Below the pieces are notes generated by a model. That model did no database searches and was not told where the DNA came from. It saw nothing but the letters and a program-made list of their open reading frames with translations. Position numbers and translations under genes: made by a program. Shown here in pieces: positions 16,777 to 25,476 of a DNA stretch of 64,000 nucleotides. The stretch covers positions 1 through 64,000 of the forward strand of contig NZ_KB892763.1 in the NCBI RefSeq assembly GCF_000373925.1, written 5' to 3'. Position 1 is the stretch's first letter; the number at the start of each line of letters is the position of its first letter. This DNA is from Actinopolymorpha alba DSM 45243. Lineage in GTDB: Bacteria > Actinomycetota > Actinomycetes > Propionibacteriales > Actinopolymorphaceae.

Positions 16777-17676
16777 ATGACCTCCGACACCGCACCCCAT
16801 CGACCTGATTCCGCGGCGCGTTCACACACCCCTCCCCGGATCGGCATCAAGCTCGCTCCGCAGCACACCACCGTCGCCGCCCTGCGGGGTGTGTGGCAGG
16901 TGGCCGACGAGGCCGGCTTCGACAGTTGCTGGAACTTCGACCATTTCGCCTCCATCGGCAGCGACGACCCGAGCGGCGACGTCTTTGAGGGCTGGAGCCT
17001 GCTGGCCGCGATGGCGGAGGGCACTCGCCGCGTCCGCATCGGCTGCATGGTGACCGGTAACACCTACCGCCACCCGGGCGTTCTCGCCAAGATGGCGACC
17101 ACGGTCGACCACCTGTCCGGCGGGCGCCTGGAGTTCGGTCTGGGCGGGGCCTGGGCGGAGGTCGAGCACACCATGCTCGGCCTTGAGTTCGGGACGGTGC
17201 GGGAGCGCCTCGACCGGCTCGAGGAGGCGTGCCAGGTGATCAGGTCGCTGTGGACCCAGCCGACGACGACCTTCCACGGCACGCACTACCGCCTCACCGA
17301 CGCGCTCTCCAACCCCAAGCCGGTCCAGAAGCCGGGCCCTCCGCTGTGGATCGGTGGCAGCGGGCGCAAGCGCACCCTGCGGATCACGGCCAAGTACGCC
17401 GACGCCTGGAACGCCGCCGGTGGCTCGGTGGAGGAGCTGGCTGAGCTGTCCGCGGTCCTCGACCAACACTGCGCGGACGTGGGCCGGGACCCCGCGGCGA
17501 TCCGGCGTACCGTCCAGGTGCGGTACGCCGACCAGCCCGAGGAGTTGCTCACGGCAGTCGAGGCGTACGCCCGGATCGGCATCGGCGAGGTGATCGTGGT
17601 CCTGCGCGGTGGCGACCCGGTGGCCAGCGCGGAGGAGGTCGCGCGCCTGCTCCCGCGGCTGCGTTCGATCGGGTGA
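16777..17676 (+). CDS. LLM-class F420-dependent oxidoreductase
   Basis: A 299-residue luciferase-like TIM-barrel oxidoreductase. RIGIKLAPQ opens the barrel after a ~20-residue leader. Then come NFDHFAS (~48-54), IGCMVTGNTYRHPGVLAKMATTVDHLSGGRLEFGLG in spirit of the family core, and PPLWIGGSG (~189-197). Members use reduced F420 or flavin to reduce or oxidise organic substrates. The nearby CofE-like gene fits an F420-using organism, but the substrate is unknown. Confidence 0.88.
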   Translation: MTSDTAPHRPDSAARSHTPPRIGIKLAPQHTTVAALRGVWQVADEAGFDSCWNFDHFASIGSDDPSGDVFEGWSLLAAMAEGTRRVRIGCMVTGNTYRHPGVLAKMATTVDHLSGGRLEFGLGGAWAEVEHTMLGLEFGTVRERLDRLEEACQVIRSLWTQPTTTFHGTHYRLTDALSNPKPVQKPGPPLWIGGSGRKRTLRITAKYADAWNAAGGSVEELAELSAVLDQHCADVGRDPAAIRRTVQVRYADQPEELLTAVEAYARIGIGEVIVVLRGGDPVASAEEVARLLPRLRSIG

Positions 17677-17700
17677 ACGACGCCGGTGTGCCCGCGGTGG

Positions 17701-18069
17701 TCAGGCCATCCGCATTCGCCGGGTCCGTCGGCGCTGGTAGACCCCGAGCCAGGAGACCACCACGACGCACGCCACCAGCACCCGCATGGCTGATTCGTAC
17801 CGCGCCGGATAGAGCACGCCGGTGACGTAGTGGTCGATGAACCCCCGGTGCAGCACCGCCTCGCCGCCCTTGTGGCGCAGCCAGTTCTGGATCGCGGTGA
17901 GCGGGCAGGCCAGCGGGATGATCACGCCGACCAGCGCCCACGCGACGGCCACCACGTGCGGGATGATCATCCGGGGCCACCGCCAGGCCATGAATCCGCC
18001 GGCGATGACGTACGCCAGGAAAAGGAAGTGTGTCGCCGCGGTAGTGCTGGCGAGAACGCGGTATCCCAT
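17701..18069 (-). CDS. DUF2784 small membrane protein
   Basis: A 122-residue protein with three or four hydrophobic segments (HFLFLAYVIAGGFMAW, IPHVVAVAWALVGVIIPLAC, VLVACVVVVSWLGVYQ). It carries the family core CPLTAIQNWLRHKGG followed by GFIDHYVTGVLYP. GGGAGG precedes the ATG. Function of the family is unknown. Convergent with the LLM gene, 24 bp apart, and 34 bp downstream of the GNAT gene on the same strand. Confidence 0.85.
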   Translation of the reverse strand: MGYRVLASTTAATHFLFLAYVIAGGFMAWRWPRMIIPHVVAVAWALVGVIIPLACPLTAIQNWLRHKGGEAVLHRGFIDHYVTGVLYPARYESAMRVLVACVVVVSWLGVYQRRRTRRMRMA

Positions 18070-18103
18070 GGCAGCCTCCCGGCGCCGGTTGGGAGTGCTC
18101 GTG

Positions 18104-18922
18104 TCAAGTGTCGCACCGCGGCTCGGTGTCCCCCGGGCGGAGGTGATACCAGGCGGAGTCCGGGGCGGCGCCGCTGATCTGGCACGACACGGCGACGAAC
18201 CCGCGCGCCATCGCGTCCTCGAACGCCGCGCTCACCGAGGTCCGGATCCGCTGTGCCCGGGACGGCTCGGTCGCGGCGGGCGGCCAGTCGCGGGGTACGC
18301 CGATCAGGAGGTCGGCGCCGGTGGGTACGACCTCACCCCAGCCGGGCACCAGCGCGCCGACGGGCTGGCTGGCCGGCGGCATCGGTGGCGTCGGCGGCCC
18401 GAGGAGGTCCCACTCGACGATCAGCCGGTCACTCGGCTGCCCGAGGTCACGGCCCATGTCGTCGACGCCGTACAGATTGCGGACGAACCACCGCGCCCGG
18501 GCGCCGAGCACGTCCAGGTTGAAGTGGCCGTTGCTCGCGCGTACCGGATCGAACGACCAGCGCATCCGGGTCAGACCGGTCCGGAGGACGAACGCCCGCT
18601 GCCCGAACTTCAGCGCCCTGCCCACCCCACGCCCCTGGACGTCCGGGTCCACCACCGCGGCCTGGGAGTAGTGGTAGATCTCGCCGGTGCCCGCGTCCCT
18701 CCCGACGAAGCCGTACGCGAACCCCACCAGGCGGGTGCCGTCGAACGCCCCGATCACCGAGCCGCCGTTGTGGCGGAGCGCGGCCAGCAGGCGTGGACTC
18801 ACCGCGGGGTCGGTCGGGCCGAGCCCGAGGACCCGGCGGTAGAGCGCGACGGCGGCGCGGAGCTCCGCGGGCTGGACAAGAGTCCGGACCGCGGGTGCTG
18901 CGGGGCGGGGTACGGCTTCCAC
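18104..18922 (-). CDS. GNAT-family N-acetyltransferase-like protein
   Basis: A 272-residue protein started at GTG with GGGAAGC upstream. The N-terminal ~130 residues hold the GNAT core: GAFDGTRLVGFAYGF, then SQAAVVDPDVQGRGVGRALK with the acetyl-CoA loop QGRGVG. The C-terminal half (DPVRASNGHFNLDVLG onwards) matches the long actinobacterial form of predicted GNAT proteins. The substrate is unknown. It and DUF2784 form a likely two-gene unit. Confidence 0.82.
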   Translation of the reverse strand: MEAVPRPAAPAVRTLVQPAELRAAVALYRRVLGLGPTDPAVSPRLLAALRHNGGSVIGAFDGTRLVGFAYGFVGRDAGTGEIYHYSQAAVVDPDVQGRGVGRALKFGQRAFVLRTGLTRMRWSFDPVRASNGHFNLDVLGARARWFVRNLYGVDDMGRDLGQPSDRLIVEWDLLGPPTPPMPPASQPVGALVPGWGEVVPTGADLLIGVPRDWPPAATEPSRAQRIRTSVSAAFEDAMARGFVAVSCQISGAAPDSAWYHLRPGDTEPRCDT

Positions 18923-19466
18923 CGATCAGCTTCCCGTGTGGTCGCTGGTGAGGACGAGTACGAGTGGTGAGTGCGGATGACGGGTGGGGATCTGGGTGGG
19001 GATGACGGGTGCGGGTGCGGATGTGGAGCAGGTGGCCAGGTTCGGCTCGTCTCCAGCCTCCAGCGGTGGAGCGACGTTCGCCACCCTGATGACGGAACGT
19101 GTCGACCGGTCGCAGGTGATCGGGCGATATCCGGCACCGAGTGCTCGGAGGTTTGCCGTGTCGTCTCGCTGAGTGATCTTTCCTGATCACACCGAGTGTG
19201 CGAGATCGGTGAGGCTGTACGGAATCAGGCCGCGCCATTCCGCAGCCCGTCCGTCGCCCCGCGGCCCTCGCGCGGTGGCGGGTCACGGTCTGTGTGGCCA
19301 CAAGGGGGCGTGGCACGCCTTCGGCGCGGTACTTATCGGTGGCATTGTCCGTCCGCTCCGATAGGCTTCGCGACGATCTGTCACGATCGCGCAGAGAAGT
19401 GGCAGTGATCCCCTATCAACCCGACGCGAGGCGCCTCGCAACCCGCTGGCGCGGAGGACAACCGGC
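18923..19466. other. Long divergent intergenic region
   Basis: This 544-bp stretch lies between divergent genes. It contains short direct repeats of ATGACGGGTG within 18976-19015 and a 6-bp stem GTGATC/GATCAC at 19173-19190. Small open frames exist but have no family features. It should contain the promoter of the AAA gene; I could not assign one with confidence. Confidence 0.4.
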
Positions 19467-22217
19467 ATGAGTGAGTCCCAGCTCCCTGGATCCCTCGACC
19501 TGTTGATCGCCGACGAGCCCGTGCTGGACCTGTATGCCTACGGTCCGTGGCGGGTGCCTGACGGTCTGATCGACGAGCTGTCAGCACGGATCGACGCACT
19601 GGTTGCCGACCGTCGTTCGTCCCGGCTCACTCTCGGCGCCTATCCAGGTCTGCGTGCGCCGGTGCCGGCGGTGGTGGCAGACGTGGTCGGCATCGTCGGA
19701 TTCCTCTGCGGTGACGCTGGTGTCCGGGGCGGCAACCAGCACCGGTTCGAATGGGACCTCGTCCGTCGTTTCCGTCCCGACCCCAATGCCAGTACCGACT
19801 CCACCGTCCGCTGGGCGGCACCGGCTTCCCCGTGGCGTCCGCCCGGTGGTGCTCTCTTCCGCGCTGCCGGCGACGATCCGGGTCTGCGCGAGGTCGCCCT
19901 GGAGGTGACGGTCGAGATCCTGCGGAGGCTGGCCGACGTGCCGCCCTGGGAGGCCCGGCGTCAGGCGCTCCTCGCGTTGTTCGACCAGGCCGCGGGCGAT
20001 GCCGACCTGATGGACGCGACCCGCACCGTCCCGCTGATCCGGGCGGAGTGGATGGCGCTGGAGGAGCGGTGGGCCGACGCGGCCAGCGACGACCTGGTCC
20101 AGATGCTGCCGGAGCTGACCGGCACCGTGGGCTACCTCAGCTGGGTCGTCGACGGCTGGACGGCTGCCCACGAACGCCTCGCGGCGACCGTCACGGGCGC
20201 TGACAGCACGACCACCACGTTGACGCACCTGCTGATCCAGGCGGGCATCACCGACGTGCCCGCCGAGCTCGCGGTCGGCGTACGCGGTGAGTTCTATGCC
20301 CAGGTGCAGGCGCAACTGCCAGCCCTGGCGAGGTCCTGGAACCCTCGCCTGTGGGCCGGGCGGATCAGGGCGTGGTTGGCGCGCGGGCTGGTGGCGGGTG
20401 AGTTCGAGCTGTGCCGGGCCTGGCTCGACCTGGCGGTCCGCCTCACCGGTGGCCTCCAGGGCCTTCCCGGCACTCCCGTGACACCGCGCACCTGCGACGT
20501 GCCGGTCGGATGGTTCCAGGAGGACGTCCGCCGGTTGTTCCGGGTCCGCCGCGTACGCCACCCGCTCACCGGTACTACCTCCATGCCGGGCTGGCTCGCG
20601 GCCGAGGAGGCGTTCCCGTTCGGGCACAAGCCGCCCGCCGACGCGGGCCAGGTGCCGTCGGAGTCCGAGGTGGAGTCGCCGGCGGATCTGGCGGCGGAAG
20701 CTCCGGCCGAATCAGAGCTGGCGCGGCCCGAGGCGGCGGAGGACGAGGCCGTCGGTGAGCCATCCGCGCCGACCTGGGAGGCAGAGCCGGGAGCCGATGA
20801 GGAGCCGGAGTTCACCGAGGTGCTCGACCCGCTGGCCCACCAGCAGCGGGTGGCAGTGCTCCCGAGCGGTGACTATGGACGCAACGGCACCCGCGAGTCC
20901 GCTGCCGCCAAGCCCGCGGCCCCCCAACCCGCCGACAACGGTCACCTCGCCGACCAGACGGAGCAACGCAACGGCGTTTCGGGAGACACGGGTCACCGGC
21001 CCGCCGCTCACGGCCCTTCGGCGCCGGTGCAGGACCCAGACGTCTCTTACGAGCAGGCGAGTCCGGAGCAGCCGGGGGCGGAGCCGCTGAGCCCCGAGCC
21101 GCCGAGCCCCGAGCCGCCGAGTCCGGAGCAGACGAGTCCGGAGCAGGCGAGTCCCGACGAGCCGGATTCTGAGCAGTCGAACCCCGAGTCGGTGAGTCCC
21201 GACGAGCCGCGTTCAGACGAGCCGAGTTCTGCACAGCCGACGCCAGAGCAGCCGAGGCCAGACCAGGCAAGCTCAGAGCAGGCAAGCTCAGAGCAGGCGA
21301 GTCCCGAGCCCGCGGACCCGGAGCCGGCGCAGGAGGAGGGCGACGGTACGCACGTCGGGCCGAGCGCGATCGCGCAGGCCCTGGCCATGATCGACACCAT
21401 CGTGGGTCAGCCGGCGCTCGCGGCCGCGCTCCGTGAGGCACTCAGCGCACCCGACCAGGACATCCGGCTTCTGGTCGCCGGACCTCCCGGCACCGGCAAG
21501 AGCCTCACCGTCGACGTCCTCGCCCGGCTGCTGACCCTCCGCGGCTTCGATGGCACGGCGGTCTGGCTCACCCATGAGCAGTTCGCCCGGCTCAGCGCCT
21601 CGAACGCCGTGACCCAGCTGCGCGACCGGATCGAGGGCTGCGACGGCGAGCGCCTCGTCGCCATCGACGGGCTCGACCAGCTCGTCAGCCACGGCCTCAA
21701 CGGCAAGGCGCTGGCGGAGGAGCTTCACCGGCTGATCAGCGTGCACGGCTCCCAGGTGCAGATCGTCGCGTTCGGTGCGGTCGACGGCTACCGCCGGCTG
21801 GTCGACGCGAGTCCTACCCTGGCCGCATGGTGGCGGGTCGTCCGTACCCGCGACTTCGACGCCAACGACTACGCCACGATCTTCGGGCGGGTCGTCGAAC
21901 GCCGCGGCGCCACGACCACCTCCGACGCCGCCCGCGCCGCCGGTGATCTGCTGGCCGCCACCCCGACGGAAGGTCAGCTCCGCAACGCCGGGTTGGCGAC
22001 CTATCTCGCCGACCTCGCGGTCGACGCGGCCAGCCGGCGTACCAACGGGTCGGAGCCGTTGACGGTGGAGGTGCCCGACCTTCCGGCGGTGGAAGCAAGC
22101 GACGAGCCAACGCACCTGACCCCCAACGGCGACCTGCCACCAGACCACCGCGACGCGGCGGACATCGGCGGCGAGGCTCAGCCGGACTTCCTGTCCCGGC
22201 TCGGCCGCTTCCACTGA
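19467..22217 (+). CDS. Large AAA ATPase with unknown N-terminal domain
   Basis: A 916-residue cytosolic protein. Residues 1-~400 are a Trp-rich, mostly helical domain I do not recognise. Residues ~400-625 are acidic and disordered, with a run of SPEP/SPEQ-type pentapeptides from ~528 to 615. Residues ~630-860 are an AAA ATPase: VGQPALAAALREAL, Walker A GPPGTGKS at 672-679, Walker B RLVAIDGLD near 731, and an Arg-containing GYRRLVDASPTL region. The ATPase part resembles CbxX/EccA-like helical AAA modules, but no type VII secretion genes are near. The convergent neighbour encodes a membrane protein 9 bp away. Confidence 0.75.
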   Translation: MSESQLPGSLDLLIADEPVLDLYAYGPWRVPDGLIDELSARIDALVADRRSSRLTLGAYPGLRAPVPAVVADVVGIVGFLCGDAGVRGGNQHRFEWDLVRRFRPDPNASTDSTVRWAAPASPWRPPGGALFRAAGDDPGLREVALEVTVEILRRLADVPPWEARRQALLALFDQAAGDADLMDATRTVPLIRAEWMALEERWADAASDDLVQMLPELTGTVGYLSWVVDGWTAAHERLAATVTGADSTTTTLTHLLIQAGITDVPAELAVGVRGEFYAQVQAQLPALARSWNPRLWAGRIRAWLARGLVAGEFELCRAWLDLAVRLTGGLQGLPGTPVTPRTCDVPVGWFQEDVRRLFRVRRVRHPLTGTTSMPGWLAAEEAFPFGHKPPADAGQVPSESEVESPADLAAEAPAESELARPEAAEDEAVGEPSAPTWEAEPGADEEPEFTEVLDPLAHQQRVAVLPSGDYGRNGTRESAAAKPAAPQPADNGHLADQTEQRNGVSGDTGHRPAAHGPSAPVQDPDVSYEQASPEQPGAEPLSPEPPSPEPPSPEQTSPEQASPDEPDSEQSNPESVSPDEPRSDEPSSAQPTPEQPRPDQASSEQASSEQASPEPADPEPAQEEGDGTHVGPSAIAQALAMIDTIVGQPALAAALREALSAPDQDIRLLVAGPPGTGKSLTVDVLARLLTLRGFDGTAVWLTHEQFARLSASNAVTQLRDRIEGCDGERLVAIDGLDQLVSHGLNGKALAEELHRLISVHGSQVQIVAFGAVDGYRRLVDASPTLAAWWRVVRTRDFDANDYATIFGRVVERRGATTTSDAARAAGDLLAATPTEGQLRNAGLATYLADLAVDAASRRTNGSEPLTVEVPDLPAVEASDEPTHLTPNGDLPPDHRDAADIGGEAQPDFLSRLGRFH
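21050..21310 (+). repeat. In-frame 15-bp minisatellite coding for Pro/Glu/Ser repeats
   Basis: About 17 degenerate 15-bp units (consensus like GAGCCGCCGAGCCCC and GAGCAGGCGAGTCCG) encode the SPEQA/SPEPP linker of the AAA protein. Unit length keeps the reading frame, so copy number can change without disrupting the protein. Confidence 0.85.
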
Positions 22218-22226
22218 CCGCTCTGC

Positions 22227-23123
22227 TCAGAAGTCCGGGTCGCAGACGCCGAGGAGGTTCTCCCAGCTGTCGGCCAGCCGGACCTCCAGCGAGTCCGGTC
22301 GGTTCGATCCCGCGGTGGTAAACCGCAGGACCACCGTCGAGGGCCCACCGACCGGCATCCGGCAGCCGTTCGCCTCAAACCACAAGGTGATCTCCTGCTG
22401 CCCACCGACCGGCACGGTGGGGGCAGGTCGCAGCGTTGGACCGGCATCACCGGCCGTGGCGCCCGACGGCAGGACCGCACCGCGGTAGGTCAGCGGGCGG
22501 CCGCCGGTGTTCTGGACGGTGATGGTGATCGCGAGCGGACGTCCGCGCGTCCACCGAACGTGGCCGGTGTCCACGAGCCGGGGCTGCCCACGATCCGGTG
22601 TCAGCTGGCAGATCGACGGCACCAGCTTCCGCGGCTCGCCGAGATCCAACCGCAAGGTCTCCCTGACGCCGACGGTCCGGCCGAACGTCACCCGCGCGGC
22701 CACGTCGCCCGGTCCGGCCGCGGGGGTGGCCGCGCAGTCCCGCACCCGCCACGCCAGCGTGTACGTCGTACGCCGGTGCGCGGCCAACACGACCGAGCCG
22801 TCACCTTGGCCCGAGCCCTTGAAGACGGTCAATGCGGTGTCAAACCCGGCGATCCGCGGCGGGTCCACTTTGACGACCTGCGGCTCGCCGGACTGGTTGG
22901 AGATGCTCACGTCGAGCTCGACGGTGTAGTTGTCGACGAACCGAGGAGGCGCCACCTCGGCCCGCACGGCCGGCTCCGTCAGGCGTTGAAAGAGGAGGAG
23001 TCCGGTAACGACGGCCACGCAGGCGAGCGCGCCGAGACGGAGCCACCGAGGTATCGAACGTCGCGGAGTGTCTGCGAGCTCGGCGACCTCGGACTCTGCG
23101 TCCGTCCCGTCATACCGTCGCAT
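22227..23123 (-). CDS. Single-pass membrane protein, unknown extracytoplasmic domain
   Basis: A 298-residue protein. A ~28-residue cytosolic tail with basic RRSIPRW is followed by a hydrophobic helix (LRLGALACVAVVTGLLLF, ~30-47). The ~250-residue domain beyond has beta-sandwich character: DNYTVELDVSISNQSGEP and LAITITVQNTGGRPLTYRG resemble immunoglobulin-like or CARDB-type folds. There are six Cys outside, enough for disulfides. No family assigned. Confidence 0.65.
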   Translation of the reverse strand: MRRYDGTDAESEVAELADTPRRSIPRWLRLGALACVAVVTGLLLFQRLTEPAVRAEVAPPRFVDNYTVELDVSISNQSGEPQVVKVDPPRIAGFDTALTVFKGSGQGDGSVVLAAHRRTTYTLAWRVRDCAATPAAGPGDVAARVTFGRTVGVRETLRLDLGEPRKLVPSICQLTPDRGQPRLVDTGHVRWTRGRPLAITITVQNTGGRPLTYRGAVLPSGATAGDAGPTLRPAPTVPVGGQQEITLWFEANGCRMPVGGPSTVVLRFTTAGSNRPDSLEVRLADSWENLLGVCDPDF

Positions 23124-23205
23124 GAGCGCACTCCCGCCGGATCAACATCCACACAGTGTCGTCCTCATGACCGGCGTTTGTGCACGACAGTGCAAGATGC
23201 CTTTC

Positions 23206-24192
23206 ATGACCGACGAAGCTGCCGGCCGTCTGGCCACCCGATCCGATGCTCCTGTCCTCGCCGTCGACATCGGCGGTACGAAGCTCGCCGCCGGTCTGGT
23301 GGCTGCCGACGGACAGGTGCTGGTCAGCGATCGGGCACTCACCACCCTTGGCCCTGACGACGACGGCGACGCGATCTGGGAACGCCTGCACGCCTTGTGC
23401 GAACGCGTCCTGGACGCCGTTGGCCGGCCAGCCATCCAGGGCGTTGGGGTGGGATGCAGCGGACCCATGCGCTGGCCCGAGGGTGCGGTGTCGCCGGTCA
23501 ACCTGCCTGCCTGGCGTGACTTCCCGCTTCGCCAGCGGCTGATCGAGGCCTATCCCGGCGTACCCGTCCGCGTACACAACGACGCGGTGGCCGTCGTCGT
23601 CGCGGAGAACTGGCGCGGCGCCGGCGAGGGTGTCAGCAACATGCTGGGGATGGTCGTGTCGACAGGTGTCGGAGGCGGGCTCATCCTGGGCGGCCGGCTC
23701 ATCGACGGCGCCAGCGGGAACGCCGGCCACGTCGGACATATGGTCGCCGATCCGAACGGACCTCCCTGCGGGTGCGGCGGGATCGGCTGTGTCGAGGCGA
23801 TCGCCCGCGGTCCCGAGCTCGCGGCCTGGGCGCGCGCGCAGGGCTGGCGTTCGGAGGTGACGGAAGCCGCGACGACGAAGGAGCTTGCCGAGGACGCCCG
23901 GGCGGGAGACAAGATCGCGCTCCAGGCGTTCGAGCGCGCGGGCTGGGCGCTCGGTGTCGGCATCGCTTCCTCCATCGCGCTGTGCGACGTCGGCCTGATC
24001 GTCGTCGGCGGAGGGGTCTCACAGGTGGGTGACCTGTTGTTCGAGCCGCTCGAGCGTCACCTGCGTACGTACGCGCGGATGGGGTTCACCCAGAACGCGC
24101 GCGTCGTGCGGGCGACTTTGGACCAGAACGCCGGACTCGTCGGGGCCTCCGCCTTCATCCTGGCCGGCGATCGCTACTGGTCCGCCGACTGA
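23206..24192 (+). CDS. ROK-family sugar kinase
   Basis: Phosphorylates a hexose such as glucose or N-acetylmannosamine. VLAVDIGGTKLAAGLVAAD is the phosphate loop, GVGCSGPM follows, then HNDAVAVVVAENW and STGVGGGLILGGRL. The ROK zinc motif is complete: GHVGHMVADPNGPPCGCGG with the Cys trio CGCGGIGC and EAIARGP. The start is ambiguous among ATG 23167, 23197 and 23206, none with a clear ribosome-binding site; the shortest is given. The open frame beyond that overlaps the divergent gene. Confidence 0.88.
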   Translation: MTDEAAGRLATRSDAPVLAVDIGGTKLAAGLVAADGQVLVSDRALTTLGPDDDGDAIWERLHALCERVLDAVGRPAIQGVGVGCSGPMRWPEGAVSPVNLPAWRDFPLRQRLIEAYPGVPVRVHNDAVAVVVAENWRGAGEGVSNMLGMVVSTGVGGGLILGGRLIDGASGNAGHVGHMVADPNGPPCGCGGIGCVEAIARGPELAAWARAQGWRSEVTEAATTKELAEDARAGDKIALQAFERAGWALGVGIASSIALCDVGLIVVGGGVSQVGDLLFEPLERHLRTYARMGFTQNARVVRATLDQNAGLVGASAFILAGDRYWSAD

Positions 24193-24323
24193 CCGGCGAT
24201 CCTGCGGGGTAAGAGCCGGGCGTGGTCACCCCCCACCGTGGCACACGCCGAGCGCCCCGGTGGCCGGCCAGCCTTCGGCGGGCAAGGCTGGTCCGTGATG
24301 CTGTCACCGAGCAGGAAGCACGG

Positions 24324-25403
24324 GTGCCGATTCCCTATGGCATCCGCGTGGCCACCGAGTGGTCATGGCGACTGCTGATCATCGCGGCGGCCATCGCCGT
24401 CCTGGCGTACATCCTGGTCCAGATCCAGGTGGTCGTCATCCCGGTGTTCGTCGCGCTGCTGGCCACCGCCCTGCTCCTGCCCGCGGTGGACGGGCTCACC
24501 CGGCTCGGGGTACGTCGCGGCCTGGCCTCGGCGCTCACCCTGGTGGGTGTCCTCCTCTTCGTCGGGGGTCTGCTGGCGTTGGCGGGGCAACAGATCGCCA
24601 CCGGCTTCCAGGACCTCTACCAACAGGTGGTCACCGGGGTCGAGAAGGTGCGGGCCTGGCTCGTCCATGGACCGCTGCACATCTCCGAACGCCAGATCGA
24701 CAGCGCGTTCGCCAGCGTGCAGCGGGCGATCGGCAGGATCCAGATCACGCAGGGCGTGTTGTTCGTCGGAACGACGGTGAGCCACGTCGTCGCGGGCTTC
24801 TTCGTCGCGTTGTTCGCGACGTACTTCATGCTCTACCAGGGCGAGCGGATCTGGGGCTGGACGGTCCGGCTGTTTCCGCGCCGGGCACGCACGGAGGTGG
24901 ACTCGTCCGGCCGGCGGGGGTTCGGGTCACTGGAGGCGTTCGTGCGGGCCACCCTGATCGTGGCGCTCGTCGACTCCGTGGGAATCACCATCGTCGCGCT
25001 GATCCTGCGGGTACCCCTGGCGTTCCCGATCGGGGTACTGGTGTTCCTCGGTGCGTTCGTACCCATCGTCGGATCCCTGATCGCCGGATCGGTCGCGGTC
25101 ATCGTGGCGCTGGTCGCGCACGGACCTGTGGTGGGTGCGTTGATGCTCGGCGGCGTCATCCTGGTCCAGCAACTGGAGGCGCACGTACTCCAGCCGTTCC
25201 TGCTGGGGCGGCTGGTGAAGCTCCATCCGCTGGCGGTCATCCTGGCGATCACCGCCGGCGCCTACCTCGGGGGGATCGCGGGGGCGTTGTTCGCCGTCCC
25301 GACCGTCGCGGTCGTGAACGGTGTCGTCCAGCACCTCGCCGACGAACGCGCCGCCGCGGCGGCGGCCGCGGCTCGGCCGTCGGCGCGGCGGCGGAGCCGG
25401 TGA
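24324..25403 (+). CDS. AI-2E/PerM-family membrane transporter
   Basis: A 359-residue integral membrane protein, ~7-8 helices, of the AI-2 exporter/PerM superfamily. WRLLIIAAAIAVLAYILV opens it, followed by PVFVALLATALLLPAVDGL. Then come a soluble loop with GFQDLYQQV and the C-terminal conserved block IPLAFPIG/GAFVPIVGSLIAGSVAV and QPFLLGRLVKLHPLAVILA. GTG 24324 is chosen because AGGAAG lies 5 bp upstream; the longer frame begins in non-coding-like sequence. The C-terminus is Ala/Arg rich. Confidence 0.85.
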   Translation: MPIPYGIRVATEWSWRLLIIAAAIAVLAYILVQIQVVVIPVFVALLATALLLPAVDGLTRLGVRRGLASALTLVGVLLFVGGLLALAGQQIATGFQDLYQQVVTGVEKVRAWLVHGPLHISERQIDSAFASVQRAIGRIQITQGVLFVGTTVSHVVAGFFVALFATYFMLYQGERIWGWTVRLFPRRARTEVDSSGRRGFGSLEAFVRATLIVALVDSVGITIVALILRVPLAFPIGVLVFLGAFVPIVGSLIAGSVAVIVALVAHGPVVGALMLGGVILVQQLEAHVLQPFLLGRLVKLHPLAVILAITAGAYLGGIAGALFAVPTVAVVNGVVQHLADERAAAAAAAARPSARRRSR

Positions 25404-25476
25404 AGATGACGACCAACGGCCCCAGAGCGCGCGTTCGGCCCATGAATCCATCGGCTGCGTAGTAGCTTGCCTGCTT

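Noticed and set aside
18984-19172. A 62-codon plus-strand frame upstream of the AAA gene
   Set aside because: No ribosome-binding site, no family features, and composed partly of simple repeats.
24222-24323. Longer N-terminus for the AI-2E-type transporter
   Set aside because: The extension is Arg/Pro-rich with no ribosome-binding site, while GTG 24324 has one at correct spacing.
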